This document shows positions 23,348-37,157 of a stretch of DNA of 64,000 nt, piece by piece; the first letter of the stretch is position 1, and each line of letters starts with the position of its first letter. This stretch comes from Biscogniauxia marginata (lineage: Eukaryota > Ascomycota > Sordariomycetes > Xylariales > Xylariaceae). A program made the translations under genes and the position numbers. The notes under the pieces are model-generated. The model was not told where the DNA came from. It searched no databases and saw only the letters and a list, made by a program, of their open reading frames with translations. Location of the stretch: positions 1 through 64,000 of the forward strand of contig MU404151.1 in the NCBI GenBank assembly GCA_022695795.1, read 5' to 3'.

Positions 23348-26300
23348 AGGCCAACCAAACGGCGCTATTCCACTTCGCTTCTGGAGACGTACTACTTTAC
23401 GCGCTGAGCGCCTACATGGACAACAAACTTTTCGAGATACCCGGGCCACTTCACTTCTACCATTCCCAAAACTTTATGTAGCAAAGGCGTTGCAAATTTC
23501 CACCAGGAGTCGGTTATTTGTCTAAGGTATAGACTTGGGCGAGCAAAAATAAAGGTGTTAGGCGGAAGTAACACCAATGACAGGAACTGGAGTAGGGGTT
23601 TCACATTCTCATCTGCAACCATCATATCATTCTAAACTCTCTCTAGCTCAGATCATCTGGGCGCCAATTCTTTTCTCCTATTCTTGTATATACACTTTCA
23701 GAATACCCTTGGATTCATGGTTTGACTTTACACCAGGCCGGAAAAGAAAAACCCTGTGGGGGTGGGGGCCAATATACCTGGATTATCACGATACCTTTGA
23801 CTAGTATCTAAATCACAAGACTTGATAAATGACAAACAAAACATGCAACTTTATCGTGGCCCATTGCCCGTCCTACGCAATAGGAATATGTATGTAACCC
23901 CAAAGTGCAATTTTCGATCGAGCCCATTCTCCTAGGTTAGTCTCGAGTCCGAGTCCCAGTCCGGACTCACATCACAGCCTACCTACCGTTTCACCATCCA
24001 TCCACTCTTGCGCCACAATCCTATTGCATGGTCATCATCAGACAACGGGCACTAGCCGAACTAGACTATGTAACCGCATTACATGCTATTCCAATTGTTC
24101 AAGATTCCTTGAGTTCAATAGTCCAACTGGTTTTCTTCTTTTTTTTTCTTTTTTTTTTTTCCTTTTCTTTTGTGTTGTCCTACGTATATATACATGGATA
24201 CTTACGTGCTTTCAACAGTTACACCGAGGTAACTAATGTGCGTGCGTCTTCCGCGTACATCCCCGGCCCTCCCCTCCTCCCTTCTCCCTTCCACAGATCT
24301 AAACTCTAGGCTAGCACGAAACGAAACGAAACGAAACGAAACGAAGCACAACATAGAAATCCCTTAACCCGGTTACTGTGTCATGTTATGTAGTATTACT
24401 CTATCTAATTCTTTGTCCCTTTTTTCTTTTTTCTGTTATTAGTTTTTTCTCTCTCTTTGTCATGTCGTGTAGTTATTTCAAGATTCCCATGTTCCCCTCC
24501 TTCCCCCGCGCTCTTCTTCCTTCTTGCGTTACCCTCCATATCTTTTCGATTGAGTAGCCTGCATAGAGCGTTTCATTATTTGTTTTCCTTTTTTATATTT
24601 TCTCTGGCGTGGCCGCCGTTCCTCTTCCCTAGATCCAAACTTTAAGGGGGGGGGAGGAGGAACCCCGCGCGCACCCACTTTTCTTTTATTTATTTCTTTC
24701 ACTTTCAATGATGTAGAAAATAGTAGTAGTCGTATATTAGAGAATTGCGTGGCATGCTTGCTTTATCCTGGTTTGTATGGCGTAAGCAATCGTTCACTAC
24801 CATCCCCTTTACGATTGATTATCAGGGGTCTATTGAAGTACGCTTTACGTTGTATGTACGTTGGAACCCATGCCCGTCCACCGGCCGCCCTTGTTCAGCT
24901 AAGCTAGGATCTGGTATTAATAACTCTAAATATGTAGCCGCCCCGGCGCAATGTTTCGAGCTTTGACTCTCGGGGGTAGGTATTAGGTAGTAGGAATTTT
25001 AGTTGGGGATTCGTAGGCGCTTACGTATACCTGGCCTACCTACGAGTCGCGCTTGGGAGAAGAACAGAATGACCAAAGGAAAAAAAGAAGAAGAAGAAAA
25101 GGGGGCGTGACTATGGCTATTGAGGTGAGTGAGTTGGTTTGAATGATTGATTTTATGTAGGTATGTACTAACCTAGGTTAACTTTTCTAACCACGGCAAA
25201 CATGAAAGACCTTCATATGTTGTATTGAATTTCGCTAGGATGGAAGCAGAGGCAGGGAAGATGGGGATTAATTGATTTGCAATATCTTATAATCAACCAA
25301 CCCCCGTTAATATTGTATTCGTGCATGTGAGAAGCTTACGTTATTTCCCCAAATTCCCTGTTGGGTCCTTTTTTATTATTCGTTTGTGGGTTCATTGTAC
25401 ACCTGTTAATACTATTAAAGGCAATTCCCGTCATCTATCGAGGGTCCGTTATATCCACGTATGTAGTTTAATGCGGAGTAATTAATGGTCTACATTCTTC
25501 AAGTCAGGTTGCTAGACAGGTATGTGTTAAGCAATACGTTTCCCCCTTACGTGGACTACAATCCACACGCCCGTTCTATTTTAATTTGTTTTATTGACGA
25601 AACACCTGTGTTTCGTTATGTAGGGTTAAACGTTTTATGCTTAAATTTCATGTGGGTACCTGTGTACGATGTAAATTGTCACAAGGTGATATGGGAATGT
25701 TTTAATATCGTCGCGGGGTTGGGTTGGGGAAATAGATGGGATGAACATGATGATCTTGTCTCTTATTTCAAACACGGAATATATCAGATATTTCATAATT
25801 GCATGGCCACTTTAATTGCTTAATCGCGCGCGTGTAGATCATTAGTGGTCGCAACTGTTTATTTGATTATGATATGTATACCTACCTAGGTATATATGTA
25901 TAGTATTTTATGATGGTTAAGGAACTTCATATACCTTGTAAGAGGAACAACATCGTATGTTCAGATCCTTCAAATGCATGCACGTCAGATAGATGAGAGG
26001 ACAGATCTAAATCCTTTTCCTTCCGCCGATTGTCCCTACTTAATCTAATTACCTCATCCTCGACTTTATATCTAGGGCTTCAATCTAGTGAATAAACTAC
26101 CTAAGGTTAAGAAACTTAGGTTAACTTAACTCGTAACTCCCGAAGCAATGTGTCTAACTAGCATTACATGTTATTACATATATTCATTTAACATGTGCAT
26201 TTCATTCCTATGTGAGACAACTGGACTTAATTTCCATCTCCGCGTGTAAGTAGTTCCTCTCTACCTGTCCCCTTTTGCCAAGACCAGGCGCAGTTCAAAT

Positions 26301-29300
26301 AAGGATTTCAAGATTTCAAGGGTCGAGTAAATTCCACGAGGGCCAAGCTTTTTTTTTTCTCCCTTCGCTCTCCTCTGCCTTTTGCCTTTCTTGCCGATCG
26401 CAACGTGTTGACCGGGTGTTTGGTATGAAGAATGCACCGCTACGCCGCATTCGCAGCGCAGATCTTTGGTGCTAGTGTGCATCAATACTGGCAGGTTTAG
26501 GCTAATGATTTAAGCTATAACTTTTTTGGACCTTAGGTCCAATTTTCTTGACTACATACCTCTATAACTTAGGTACGTGCTTCAATACATACAAGTATGT
26601 GAAAAGGTAGACACCAAGGCACTATGTAAACAATATAGATCACAAACTTTGGACCTCGGGTTTCTATAATGGTATGTGCCTATCTTAGGTAGTGTGTATA
26701 GAGTCAATAAACCGATGAAGTTTAGTCATCACTTTACCACACATACTCTCTCCCTTCCCCGCAATCCAACTGCGGCACATACTCTATAGGTACTACATGG
26801 TCAACACAGTAGCCTGCCGCTGGGGTACAACTAAGACTCTTGATGGGCTTGCATAGATTCGTGCCACTGCTAGGTTTGAACTAAGTTACTGTATAGTATC
26901 CTGCAGGCTCTCGTATATTCTTCCCCATCTTAGGTCCCCCAGAATCAGAACCAGGTAGGCTACAACATAGCAACCAGGAAACATCGGCCTCTTAATATCG
27001 ACAAGAAGGCGCACGAATATTATTATTATAGTACCTGAGGTGAGGCTAATTAATATCATGAGGATCAACTCGAGCATTCAGCTCAATTGTTTGTGTAAGA
27101 CAAACTGTAAGGAACAAAAAAATCCCGCAAGGCTTAGACACTTTACCGGGTGGGCGTTGTGCTCGATCCTCGAGGTTTTACGCGGAGGGAACTTTTGCAC
27201 ATCGGTATGATATGCTCTGGAGATGCATACCCTACGTAACATATCCCTGACGCCTACGTGCGTACCGTACAACACGCTCGTGGTATGATTAGATACACGT
27301 AGACTATATATATGTATGTCTCGTTTGTGTTTCCCTTTTCCATCCGTGAGACAGCGTCGGTGTTTTCTTTTTTTCCCCTTACTGACTAGGTACGCCATGT
27401 CGTACCTTCGCCGTCTTCAACGCCCCTGTGGGATCGGCGCCCAGATGTCTTTTGCCGGGGTGATACAATCTCCATTGCGACTGCGCAAAAAACAAATCGA
27501 TCTCAAACAAGTTGTTGCATGCAGGGCGAACACCTACGCCCGGCTTCCGGGTAAGGCAGGGCTTCTATGTACTACCTACACACATACTAGGTAGGCTGCA
27601 ATACCCCTCCTCGTTGTCCTCTCCCTCCCCTTACCCGCTCTTTCACGCAGCTTCAGCTGTCTAGTACTAGACATGTAATGTTTGCATGCCGGAAAATGCC
27701 TTTTCTCTGGAGTTGACCGCCGTTCTATGCAGATGCTTTAATCTATGGGCGGCTCTCGTATAGAGGGAATTTACATATTCATGTGACAAAATGTACATCT
27801 CAAATGCCCGGATACACTCGGCAATACTTAACTAGGAAGTGTCCGCTCACAGCCTACTCACACGTGCGACAACGGCGTTTGTGAGCGTTGATACACTGCT
27901 TACGTTGGCCATATGTATCACAAACAATATATGCAAATACACGTGCACAAGTTGGCATTGCCATGGCACTTGCAGACTGAGAATCCAGCATCCCGTGAAT
28001 ACACACATTTAGATCCATGGCGGTCTGGACTAGATAATACCTTGCTTATCTGAAAGAAAGAAAACGTCACGAAGGTGTCGCAGTCTCTGAAAATCATTAA
28101 TAACTCTAGCCCCCTCTTTCGAACCGTGGGACAAGACGACAGCTGACCTGACATAAAGTAGGCACCGCCATTATATTGCAGGTAGGCACACATAATACAT
28201 TACAACTGTCATGATGCATGCATGGTAATCTAACAGGTGACGGAACTCCCCAAGCCCCTCCACCATCCATAGTTTCTGCGTCACGGCAGATATATTTCGT
28301 ACATACGCGTATACATGTCCCTAAGATGAAAATAAATGAGCAAAAGGAAAAGAAAAATGTAGGTAGGGAAAAAAAAAAAGAAGGATGAGAAGGATAAAAT
28401 CTGAGATTAAGAACCTAGATAGTGGGCACTATACAGTAAGTAACATTATGCAATCTCCTGTTCACGTTATATTGATCGACTGATATATATAATTTATATC
28501 CTATATCCCCGACCCCGAGACCGTTTATCTACCTTAATAATCAACATAAAGGCGAGAGATCTATCTCGTAGTATCGTAGGTTGTCCCTTGCTCGCTCCGA
28601 AGAGAATCCGGATGGGACGTCCATAAATAAATAGAAGCGAAGGTTATAAAAAGCGAAGGAGAGTGAATGACTAGGCTATGGATACCTGTTTAATATAACA
28701 CTGCTAGGTTAGGTATAATAAGTATCCCTTGCCAGAAGAAAATGCAATTCATCTCCCGGCGTCGAGCGTCTTAAACTAACCACCCACCTACTTACCTATC
28801 TGGCCCACGCTGCTTGTAGTATATACTACAATACTATCAAGCCAGACCGCATCCCCGGAGAGATGTACATATTTCCGATCACTGACTGATATTCTACCAA
28901 GAGGAAACCACAAATTATATTCGGGGGGAAGGGGTGGGAGGGCGTCTGGCGTGTGCTTCTAACGAAACAAGACGTTCTTTAAACTTTCATAGGATACATG
29001 GAAATTGCAACAGACAACCATGTCGACCATAAAAACACACAGATACTGAAGATAGATAAATGGATGGATGGACAGGTGGATTAGACGGATACCATATCGT
29101 ACGTACATACCTATTATGTACGTAATAATAGCTGCTACCAGATCGACAACAGTAACAACAACACAAAATCATTCAATCAATCATTCATTCAATCTCCCAG
29201 GTTAAAAAAAGTTCTCCGAAGAAAGAAAAAACCCCACCCAAAAAGAAAACCCACGAGAACAAGGGCTTTTTCCACTTATAAACGAACGCCTGTTCTGCTC

Positions 29301-29461
29301 TGCTCTAGGTACTCTGCTCTGCTGCCGACGTATCCCGTATCCATGCACACAACTCACATAACTCACACAACATGAACAAACAAAAAGACGAAGAACAAAA
29401 ACAAAACAAAACGAAACAAAACAAAAGTCGAATAGTCCTCTCCCATCCAAAGTTAAAACTA
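23348..29461. other. About 6 kb with no recognisable gene
   Basis: AT-rich with poly-pyrimidine blocks (24130-24180, 24420-24610) and purine blocks. ORFs such as 25485-25823 (+) and 27078-27398 (-) have random-like composition and no motif. I saw no rRNA or tRNA. The last 250 bases are the 3' flank of VPS54. A palindromic TACCTAGGTA lies at 25883. Confidence 0.55.
24316..24345 (+). repeat. Microsatellite (ACGAA)6
   Basis: Six perfect pentamer units occupy 24316-24345. Confidence 0.9.
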
Positions 29462-32400
29462 CTACTTGCTGTCTACCGTCGTATCTCCTTTACTAGTTGA
29501 ACCCCCGTTCGACTCTTTTGAATCGTCAGAATTGCCACTACTGCCCCCATCATCACTATTACCCTTCGCATCCTGTGCGCCCCCATCTATCTTCGCCGCC
29601 GCCGCCGTTGCCACTGTCGCTGCCGCCGCAGCTTGATGTTCCGACTTTTTCCCCTTAACCAAACTCATCAACTGGTCTCCCGTGTCCCCGAAACCCGCGA
29701 TCTTGCCAAGCCGAGCGATGAGATAATCGATATCTGATTCCATCCTGTGCGAACTGGTTAGTTGGAATGAATTCAGAAAAAAATGGCAAGGTTCCTGTTT
29801 TTGCGATGAAGGGAAAGAAAAAGAAAAAAAATAGTACACCCTTGTGTGGTGTTCGACTACTTACCGGCTAACCGCCGTCTCGCTCTTGGCCCCTAACCCC
29901 TCTAGTGTCGTGCTAAGCTGCGACTTGTAACTGTCGAACACGGGCGTCATGATGAGCCGGACCGTGCTCTCTGGTAGGTGCTTGGTGAGCACGCGATGCA
30001 AGGTGACCGTCTCCTTGACGAGCGTCTCCATGTAGACGTTGACCTTCGACGCACCCTCCTCATCCCATTCCAGTCCCTTCATGCTCTTGGCATGGGCCGA
30101 GGCGCGCCCGCTCATAATCTCGACCAGCTTGTCGTAGATGTTGTTCTGGTGTTCTTGGAAAAGGCGTTTAACCTTGTCGAATTCACCCATCAAGCCGGCG
30201 ACGGCGACATTGTTGACGTTAGGTCCGGAGCCGGCGTGCCGTCGCACGAACTCACGCACGTGAGGGATAAGCGTTGCGATGAATGCTAGGGCTTGAGACG
30301 CAAGTGCGAGATGTCGCGTAGTGATATTCTTGAGTCCCGCCGAACGGGTCGCGCCAGCACCAAGTATGAGTTGTGTACAGCGAGAGTTGAAGAGTTGTAG
30401 GTATGCGATGAGGGAGCTGGACACGTCGGAAGCCATCGAGGGTATGCCAGATACGAGATGCAGAAAATGCGACATGCCCTCTAAGCAGAGGATTGCTGAG
30501 TTGGGGAGAATGAAAGTCTCGGAGTCTATAACTGCGCTCCGAGTCTTTTCTTTGGTCGTCCCATTAGATTCAGCTCTTGGCCGTCCGTTGGATGTAGGTC
30601 CTTGATTCTCACTTGCAGCCTCCGCGAATGACATCCATATCTTGGTCCCTTCTGACCATGCAGCATTGTCTTTCGTGCTACTTTCTAAGATGCGGTTCAA
30701 CAGGACAGTATCCCTTTCCGTGAAATCTTTGGCACTCCACTGATCGGACTCCATGCCTTGAGCAAGTTTTTGTTTCTCTGCATCACCGTGTAACTGTATA
30801 AAATCTTTAATGTGAGAATTAACAACGGTTTTCAAGGATGTTCCACTGCGTCCAGAAATTGTTTCGCACTCGTTTGCGAAGTGGAGGTTGAGTGTGAAGT
30901 ATCTCAGGAACCGAACCAGCGGCAAATGGGTGCTCTGATCCGATCGAACACGCAATATTTTCACGATCTTCTCCTGAGAAATGTCAACCGCTTGACCAAG
31001 AAGGTTTGCCATATCCATAGCCAGATGGATGTCCTCTTGAACATCTCTATTAGCGCTATTGAGTGGAGGCGATTTTATTGGAGGTGGTGAGCGCAGGCCC
31101 GAAGTGGGCGTCGGTGGCTCTCCCATGGAACTGGCGACATCAAACAGTACTTTTACTTGTGTGCTCAATCTTCGTAATGTTTCCGTGACACTGGTATAAA
31201 TTTTTGTAAACAGCGCCTCAGCATCTTCCTCGTCTAGAGCGCGGATGTTGCGCGCTAGAATCGATGACCTCTCTTGCTGAGTCAAGTGCTTGGAGTTTAT
31301 AGTAGACGCAGACATCATGGACTCGTTGTCATCATCGTTGGAAGTAGGGAGTGGTTTCTTGACTAGGGTTCTCACCTCTCGCAAGACTACTTCTCGGTAC
31401 GACGCTACGGCAATCGTGATGTGTTTAGATCGGTGCAATCCAACAATTATAGGCATGAGCTGCGAGCGAAGATCCTCAGTTGTGGATAGATAAGCTGGAA
31501 AGGTCGAGGATTCCTTGAGATTTCCACCACGAGCTCGCATCGATGAACTACTCCACCTAAGGAGTACATCTTGGGGCGAGACCGTGTCGATATGTCTCCT
31601 TAAATCATCTAATAAAACTTCGATGAACCGAGACTCGAATGCTTTGCCTATGCGGAATCGTAAAGCCGAAATATCCTCATTGACCCCCTTAAGAGCAACG
31701 GCATCTCTTAGATCCCGTAGCTGGGGACTCCGAGATCCATTCTTGCTTAGACTTAATGTTCCGCTGCCGGCGATCAACTTCTCTAAGGAGTCAATGCTCT
31801 TCAACGCCTTTTCAAGTTCCCCAGCATCCACCAATCCCTCGCACACCGCGACAGATTCTACAATTTCTTTCAGCTGCCCCACGGCATCGCTTAATTGCTG
31901 CAGGTTCTCGCGTCGCCGTTGCTTTTGCACAATGTCCAAGCCACTTGTTGCGATTTCCTGGTCCAATGCCTCGAGCTCCTTGCGCAACATCTTGATTCTG
32001 TCAACAGATTCGGCCGCTTCCGAATGAAGTTCCCTTAGCGCCCCTAACGCGGAGAAGAAGGTCGTCGACGCAGTGGAGATGGATGAGATCAGATGCATCT
32101 CGATAGTGTCCATATACCATGACAGCTTCTCTTGTAATATGGCGTTGGTAGCAAGAGCTTTGCGCGGCGCCGGCGCATTCGCGTTAGCAGCATTTTTCTC
32201 TTCCGCCGAGTTGGCCGTCGGCCGTATAACTTCGGACCGCTCGCTAACGACATCAAACGTTCGAGGATTCTCGAGGTGGAAATCGTCATCGAAGTACACG
32301 TTGGGAATGGTCGATAAGGGTGGAGGTCCCTGTGCAGTCCTCCGGCTGTACCCAGAACTAGATCTTCTGCGCCTCGGGCTTCGCATTGAAGGAGGGGACT

Positions 32401-32980
32401 CAATGGGCGATATGGACCTAGCAGCCGGCGAGGTTACTCTGCGGGAGCTTGGGGGTCGACTACTAGGTCTAAGGTGGCCGTCGTCTCCATACCCCGAGAG
32501 ACTCTCGGATTTACTCTCTCGTCGAAAGATCTGATCACTGCCGTCATCATCGCTCTCCTTTACCCGTCTTAATTGTTCATACAGCGCTCCAACCTGGGTT
32601 AGATAAGGTGTGAATTCGGAGACATCGATACGTGGAATGTTGGTTAGGGTGACGGGTGGTATGTCCTTTGCGGTCGGGGGCTTGTGTGTACTGGAAGCTG
32701 GAGCGGCAGTGTGCGGGAGCAAGCCCGTTCGCACGATAGGCGGTTGAAGTAATGTCGATATTGCATTCTGACCCGTCTCATAAACAGCCTGCGACCAGCT
32801 GCTCGACGACGTGTCAAGTTGGCCACCGATAGAATGTATGGAGCTCGCGGTCGACCCCCGTCGTATTTTCGAATGCGGCGAGGTGGAACCCCGTCGATGG
32901 AATGGGAACTCGTTTTGGGATGTCGGAGACCAAGGGGACAGGCTGTCGACAGATTTGCGAGCTGCGGGATTGGAGAACAT
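29462..32980 (-). CDS. VPS54: GARP complex subunit Vps54
   Basis: Subunit of the Golgi-associated retrograde protein tether (Vps51-54), which captures endosome-derived vesicles at the trans-Golgi. Exon 1 is 32980-29865 and exon 2 is 29744-29462; the 120-nt intron (donor GTAAGT, acceptor CGCACAG) gives a 1132-residue protein in phase. The N-terminus is a Ser/Arg-rich disordered tail, then the family block TLTNIPRIDVSEFTPYLTQV and GALYEQLRRVKESDDDG. A coiled-coil region follows (about residues 270-420; KEKLSWYMD-like helix, DRIKMLRKELEALDQEIATS). The C-terminal Vps54 region is the long helical part around LPLVRFLRYFTLNLHFANEC. Exon 2 encodes MESDIDYLIARLGKIAGFGD, matching the conserved C-terminal end, then an Ala-rich and Ser/Gly/Asp-rich tail. 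Divergent from MCM5 by 835 bp. Confidence 0.93.
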
Positions 32981-33815
32981 GGCGCCCTAAGAATAAGACC
33001 TTGCAAGTGCAAGGCTGGATGAGGCGAGAGAAGCCAGAAGGCTTATCGAAAGGGCTCGCAGATGGGCTACCGGGAAATCATAGCTATGTTGAAGACAACT
33101 GACAGTCCAAGACGCCAGCGATGCGGATGCGGATGCGAAATACGTCGGCGCAGGAAGCAATTCGTGGAGTGTCAGGCGCAGATAGCTGTCGAGTGTTGTG
33201 AGGCTTTACGATGGTCTCGCGCGGATTGCTGGGAGCTGAAGTACGGCAATGGGGAAGTTCGATTAACGATTATGCCAGAATGATTTAGTACATGCAAGGC
33301 GGTTGGCCGCTATGATGCTGTTACAGAATTATATTGTCGGCAATTCCAGTTCTAATCCCGTTAGGTGGTTGTAATAACTAGCAGCATTACATCGTATGTA
33401 TCAGTGCTCGGAGTTGCTTATTGACACCGTGACATGGTACGTAAGTCGGTACGTAGGTACAGGCCTAGCGACAGATAAGGTGGGTCCACGCCTTGTCGCA
33501 GGAACATTAAAGGGATCATTCATATTCCGGCTATTCGGCCGCATCGGGTGTCGGGCCGGCATCGGCTGGCTGCTTAGGCTTTTATTCTTTAGAACGTGCT
33601 GGATTAGGCTTAGGGCTATATGCAGGCTCTTAACGCGCTGGCGCGTGTTGATTTCGCGTTTTCAATTAAGGCGCGATTCTGTTTAATCTTGTCTCTCAAT
33701 AACGACCCCTCGATAGCCCTACCAATACTGAAAAACTACCTCTCGACAACCTACAGGGCCAATCATCTACACACCTACTGAGGTCGACATTTACCTTTAT
33801 AAACAAATCGTCAAG
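32981..33815. promoter_or_regulatory. Divergent promoter region of VPS54 and MCM5
   Basis: 835 bp between the two start codons. No gene is visible. The MCM5 side is CT-rich just before the ATG (AAACAAATCGTCAAG context). No individual binding site is assigned. Confidence 0.5.
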
Positions 33816-36153
33816 ATGGATCGCCAATCTGTCTATTCGGTCTCCGTCTTCCAGAACAACGCTGGACCCAACGAGGACACCAGATTGCAGTTGCAAGAGC
33901 AGCTTGTCACTTTCATCTTACAGTTCAGACACGACAACATCTTTGTGTACAGGTGCGTATATCATATACCATGATCTCATCGAATGACTTCGGTGCTGAT
34001 GGGACTTCAGAGACCAATTACGAGAAAATGCTCTGTTGAAGAAATATTACTGTGACATTAATATCACAGACTTGATCAAATACAATGAAGAGCTGGCACA
34101 TCGTCTAGTAACAGAACCAGCCGAAATCATTCCTCTGGTATGACACATGTAAATCATTTAATCATTATTCTAAACTGACTCGAGAACACAGTTTGAATCA
34201 GCCTTGCGGAAATGTACTCGCCGAATCGTCTTCCCTCACGACCCGAATGTTGTCATTCCCGAACATCAACTCCTTCTCCACTCCACCGCCGAAGATGTCT
34301 CGATCCGAAACCTTGACTCGGAAACCATCGCACGCCTCGTTAGAGTACCTGGCATCGTGATTGGCGCTTCCGTCATGTCCTCGAAAGCCACCGAGCTGCA
34401 TATTCAATGCCGCAATTGCCTGCACACCCAGGTGATTCCTGTTTTTGGCGGGTTTACGGGTGTCACTCTTCCACGACAGTGCAGCCGCCAACGTACTGCC
34501 AACGAAACAGCTGAGAAATGCCCTCTGGATCCCTACTTTGTCATTCACAAGAAGTCCAAATTTGTCGACCAACAGATCATCAAGCTGCAGGAAGCCCCTG
34601 ACCAAGTACCTGTCGGAGAGCTCCCGCGGCACGTCCTCATCTCTGCGGACCGTTATCTCACCAACAGGGTCGTCCCTGGTTCGAGGTGTACTGTCATGGG
34701 CATCTTCTCTATTTACCAGAACAAGGCTTCGAGGAATTCCTCAACTGGCGGTGCTGTCGCTATAAGAACTCCTTACCTCAGAGCCGTCGGCATCCAAACA
34801 GACATGGATTCGACCGCTAAAGGCCACTCCAGCTTTTCTGAAGAGGAGGAGCAAGAGTTTTTGGAACTCAGCAGAAGGCCGGATCTGTACAATATTATGG
34901 CAGACTGCATCGCCCCATCGATCTACGGGAACCGGGATATCAAGAAGGCAATCCTGTGCCTACTTCTCGGCGGCTCAAAGAAAATTCTGCCTGACGGTAT
35001 GAAGCTTAGGGGTGATATCAATGTCCTCCTACTTGGTGATCCAGGTACCGCCAAGTCGCAGTTGTTAAAGTTTGTGGAGAAGGCCGCGCCCATTTCCATC
35101 TACACCTCCGGCAAGGGTTCCTCGGCAGCTGGTTTGACCGCGTCGGTTCAACGAGACCACTCGACAAGAGAGTTCTACCTAGAGGGCGGTGCCATGGTTC
35201 TGGCAGACGGAGGTGTGGTGTGTATCGACGAGTTCGACAAGATGCGGGACGAAGACAGAGTAGCTATCCACGAAGCTATGGAGCAACAGACTATCTCTAT
35301 CGCCAAGGCGGGTATCACTACAATCCTCAACGCGCGAACGTCCGTCCTCGCTGCTGCGAACCCGATTTTTGGTCGTTATGATGATATGAAGACCCCGGGC
35401 GAGAATATCGACTTCCAGACTACCATCTTGTCACGTTTTGACATGATTTTCATTGTCAAGGACGAGCACACTCGCGACAAGGATGAGCGGATAGCCAGGC
35501 ATGTCATGGGTATTCATATGGGCGGCCGAGGGCTGGAGGAGCAAGTAGAGGGCGAGGTTCCCGTGGAGAAGATGCGCCGGTACCTGAGCTACTGCAAATC
35601 GTAAGTGAATCTCGTACCCAATCGTCACTAATTATCTGAACACTAACGCTCATTACTTAGTCGTTGCGCACCTCGCCTGTCACCGAAAGCGGCAGAGAAG
35701 CTCTCCTCCCACTTCGTCTCGATCCGGAGGCAAGTGCACGCCTCTGAGATCGAGGCCAACACGCGTTCCAGCATCCCGATCACGGTGCGGCAGCTCGAAG
35801 CCATCGTGCGCATCACCGAGGCGCTCGCCAAGCTGACGCTCTCGCCCATCGCGACGGAGCAGCACGTCGACGAGGCGATCAGGCTCTTCCTCTGCAGCAC
35901 CATGGACGCCGTCAACCAGGGCTCGAACCAGGGCAGCCGCGAGCTCAACGAGGAGGTCGGCCGCGTCGAGGCCGAGCTCAAGCGCCGCCTGCCCATCGGC
36001 TGGAGCACGAGCCTCGCCACCCTGCGCCGCGAGATGGTCGAGGGCCGCGGCTTCAGCGAGCAGAGCCTCAACCGCGCCCTTATGATTCTCCAGCGCAGGG
36101 ACACCATCATGTTCCGCAACCAGGGCGCCCAGGTGTACCGGAACGGTGCTTGA
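33816..36153 (+). CDS. MCM5: DNA replication licensing factor MCM5 (Cdc46)
   Basis: ATPase subunit of the MCM2-7 replicative helicase. Exons 33816-33952, 34011-34137, 34192-35600 and 35661-36153; introns of 58, 54 and 60 nt, all GT-AG, give 721 residues, the usual size. N-terminus [20 protein letters not shown]. The C4 zinc-binding motif uses C161, C164, C185 and C198. Walker A is [13 protein letters not shown] (residue 370 on), Walker [11 protein letters not shown] (CIDEF at 432), and the arginine finger is in LSRFD (around 502). The C-terminal winged-helix region ends [13 protein letters not shown]. All key residues are present, so the protein should be active. From about 35680 the last exon shows much stronger G/C preference at third codon positions than exons 1-3. 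Confidence 0.97.
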
Positions 36154-37157
36154 GGCGGGGGACAGAAAAAAAAAAAAGATCGACAGAGATGGTGAAGAGG
36201 GCAGAGAATGGGATGTTGAATAAATCACCGTGTGACGAAGGCGAGGCATTCAATGGGAGTGGTGGCATAAGTGCTGTTTGGTGTTTTAGGTTTTTGGGTC
36301 ACACTGTTCGTCCCTGTAGATGCTTAGCCATGTAGGCCACGGGTGTATGGTTTTTATGATGAAGTTTTAGAAACGCGTCTTATGATAATTCGATCAACCG
36401 GGGAGGAGGGGAGGGGGGAGTAAAAAAGATAGTATGATCATGAAATAAACATAAAATAAAATAAAATACATGAGCCTCACAGCAAATTCCTTTAAAATTC
36501 CAGCATCTACCTGTTCATATTTCTATACTAGCCCCCTATTATTCTCTCTTCGTCTGCTAACCGCTAGGTACATAGGCAGAAGGGGAATAAGCCGTGCGAG
36601 GGTCTTTCGTTTACGAAACGAATTATAAGGAAAGCTCTTTCGGTTCAATAATAATCACGAAATGGTCAGGAATTGTAGGATAGGAAAAAGGTATAGGCAC
36701 GGATCAGATACAATATAGCACTCGTTTACAAGTAGCCAAAATAACAATAATTTCCACGTCTATTTGTAAACCGCACCCGAAAGAAGAAAAGAAATAATAA
36801 ACGCACAAGTCTCATTCTCGCCTGCTATCTTCAAACTCATCCCCTTCCAGACTGCCTACCTATGTATAGCCGGCCAGGTCCAGTTTTTACAAAATAAGCT
36901 CGGCTCGGCTAGCTTTTTTAGTAAAGCTAGTCGTTGTGCTATTCTTTTTCTTTTCTTTCTCTCCGTCAATCAAACCAAATCAATCTGCCAATCATCACGT
37001 TATAGAAACTTCACAAGTAATCTATATGAGCAACTGTTTCTCTATCACACACACACTCTCTCTCTTGTTCACCACACTATCCCTCCCCCACCTCTTCTTC
37101 ACTTCTCTTTTTCCTCCCCAACGTTATCCCTTCTTATTCATAATACCGAAAACCCTT
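36154..37157. other. Convergent 3' spacer
   Basis: 3' flanks of MCM5 (+) and of the adenylate-forming-like gene (-). AATAAA-type poly(A) signals occur near 36217 and 36443. No gene was seen. Confidence 0.6.

Noticed and set aside
25485..25823. 112-codon plus-strand ORF in the 6-kb gene-free region
   Set aside because: Random-like composition for AT-rich DNA; no signal peptide, motif or intron support.
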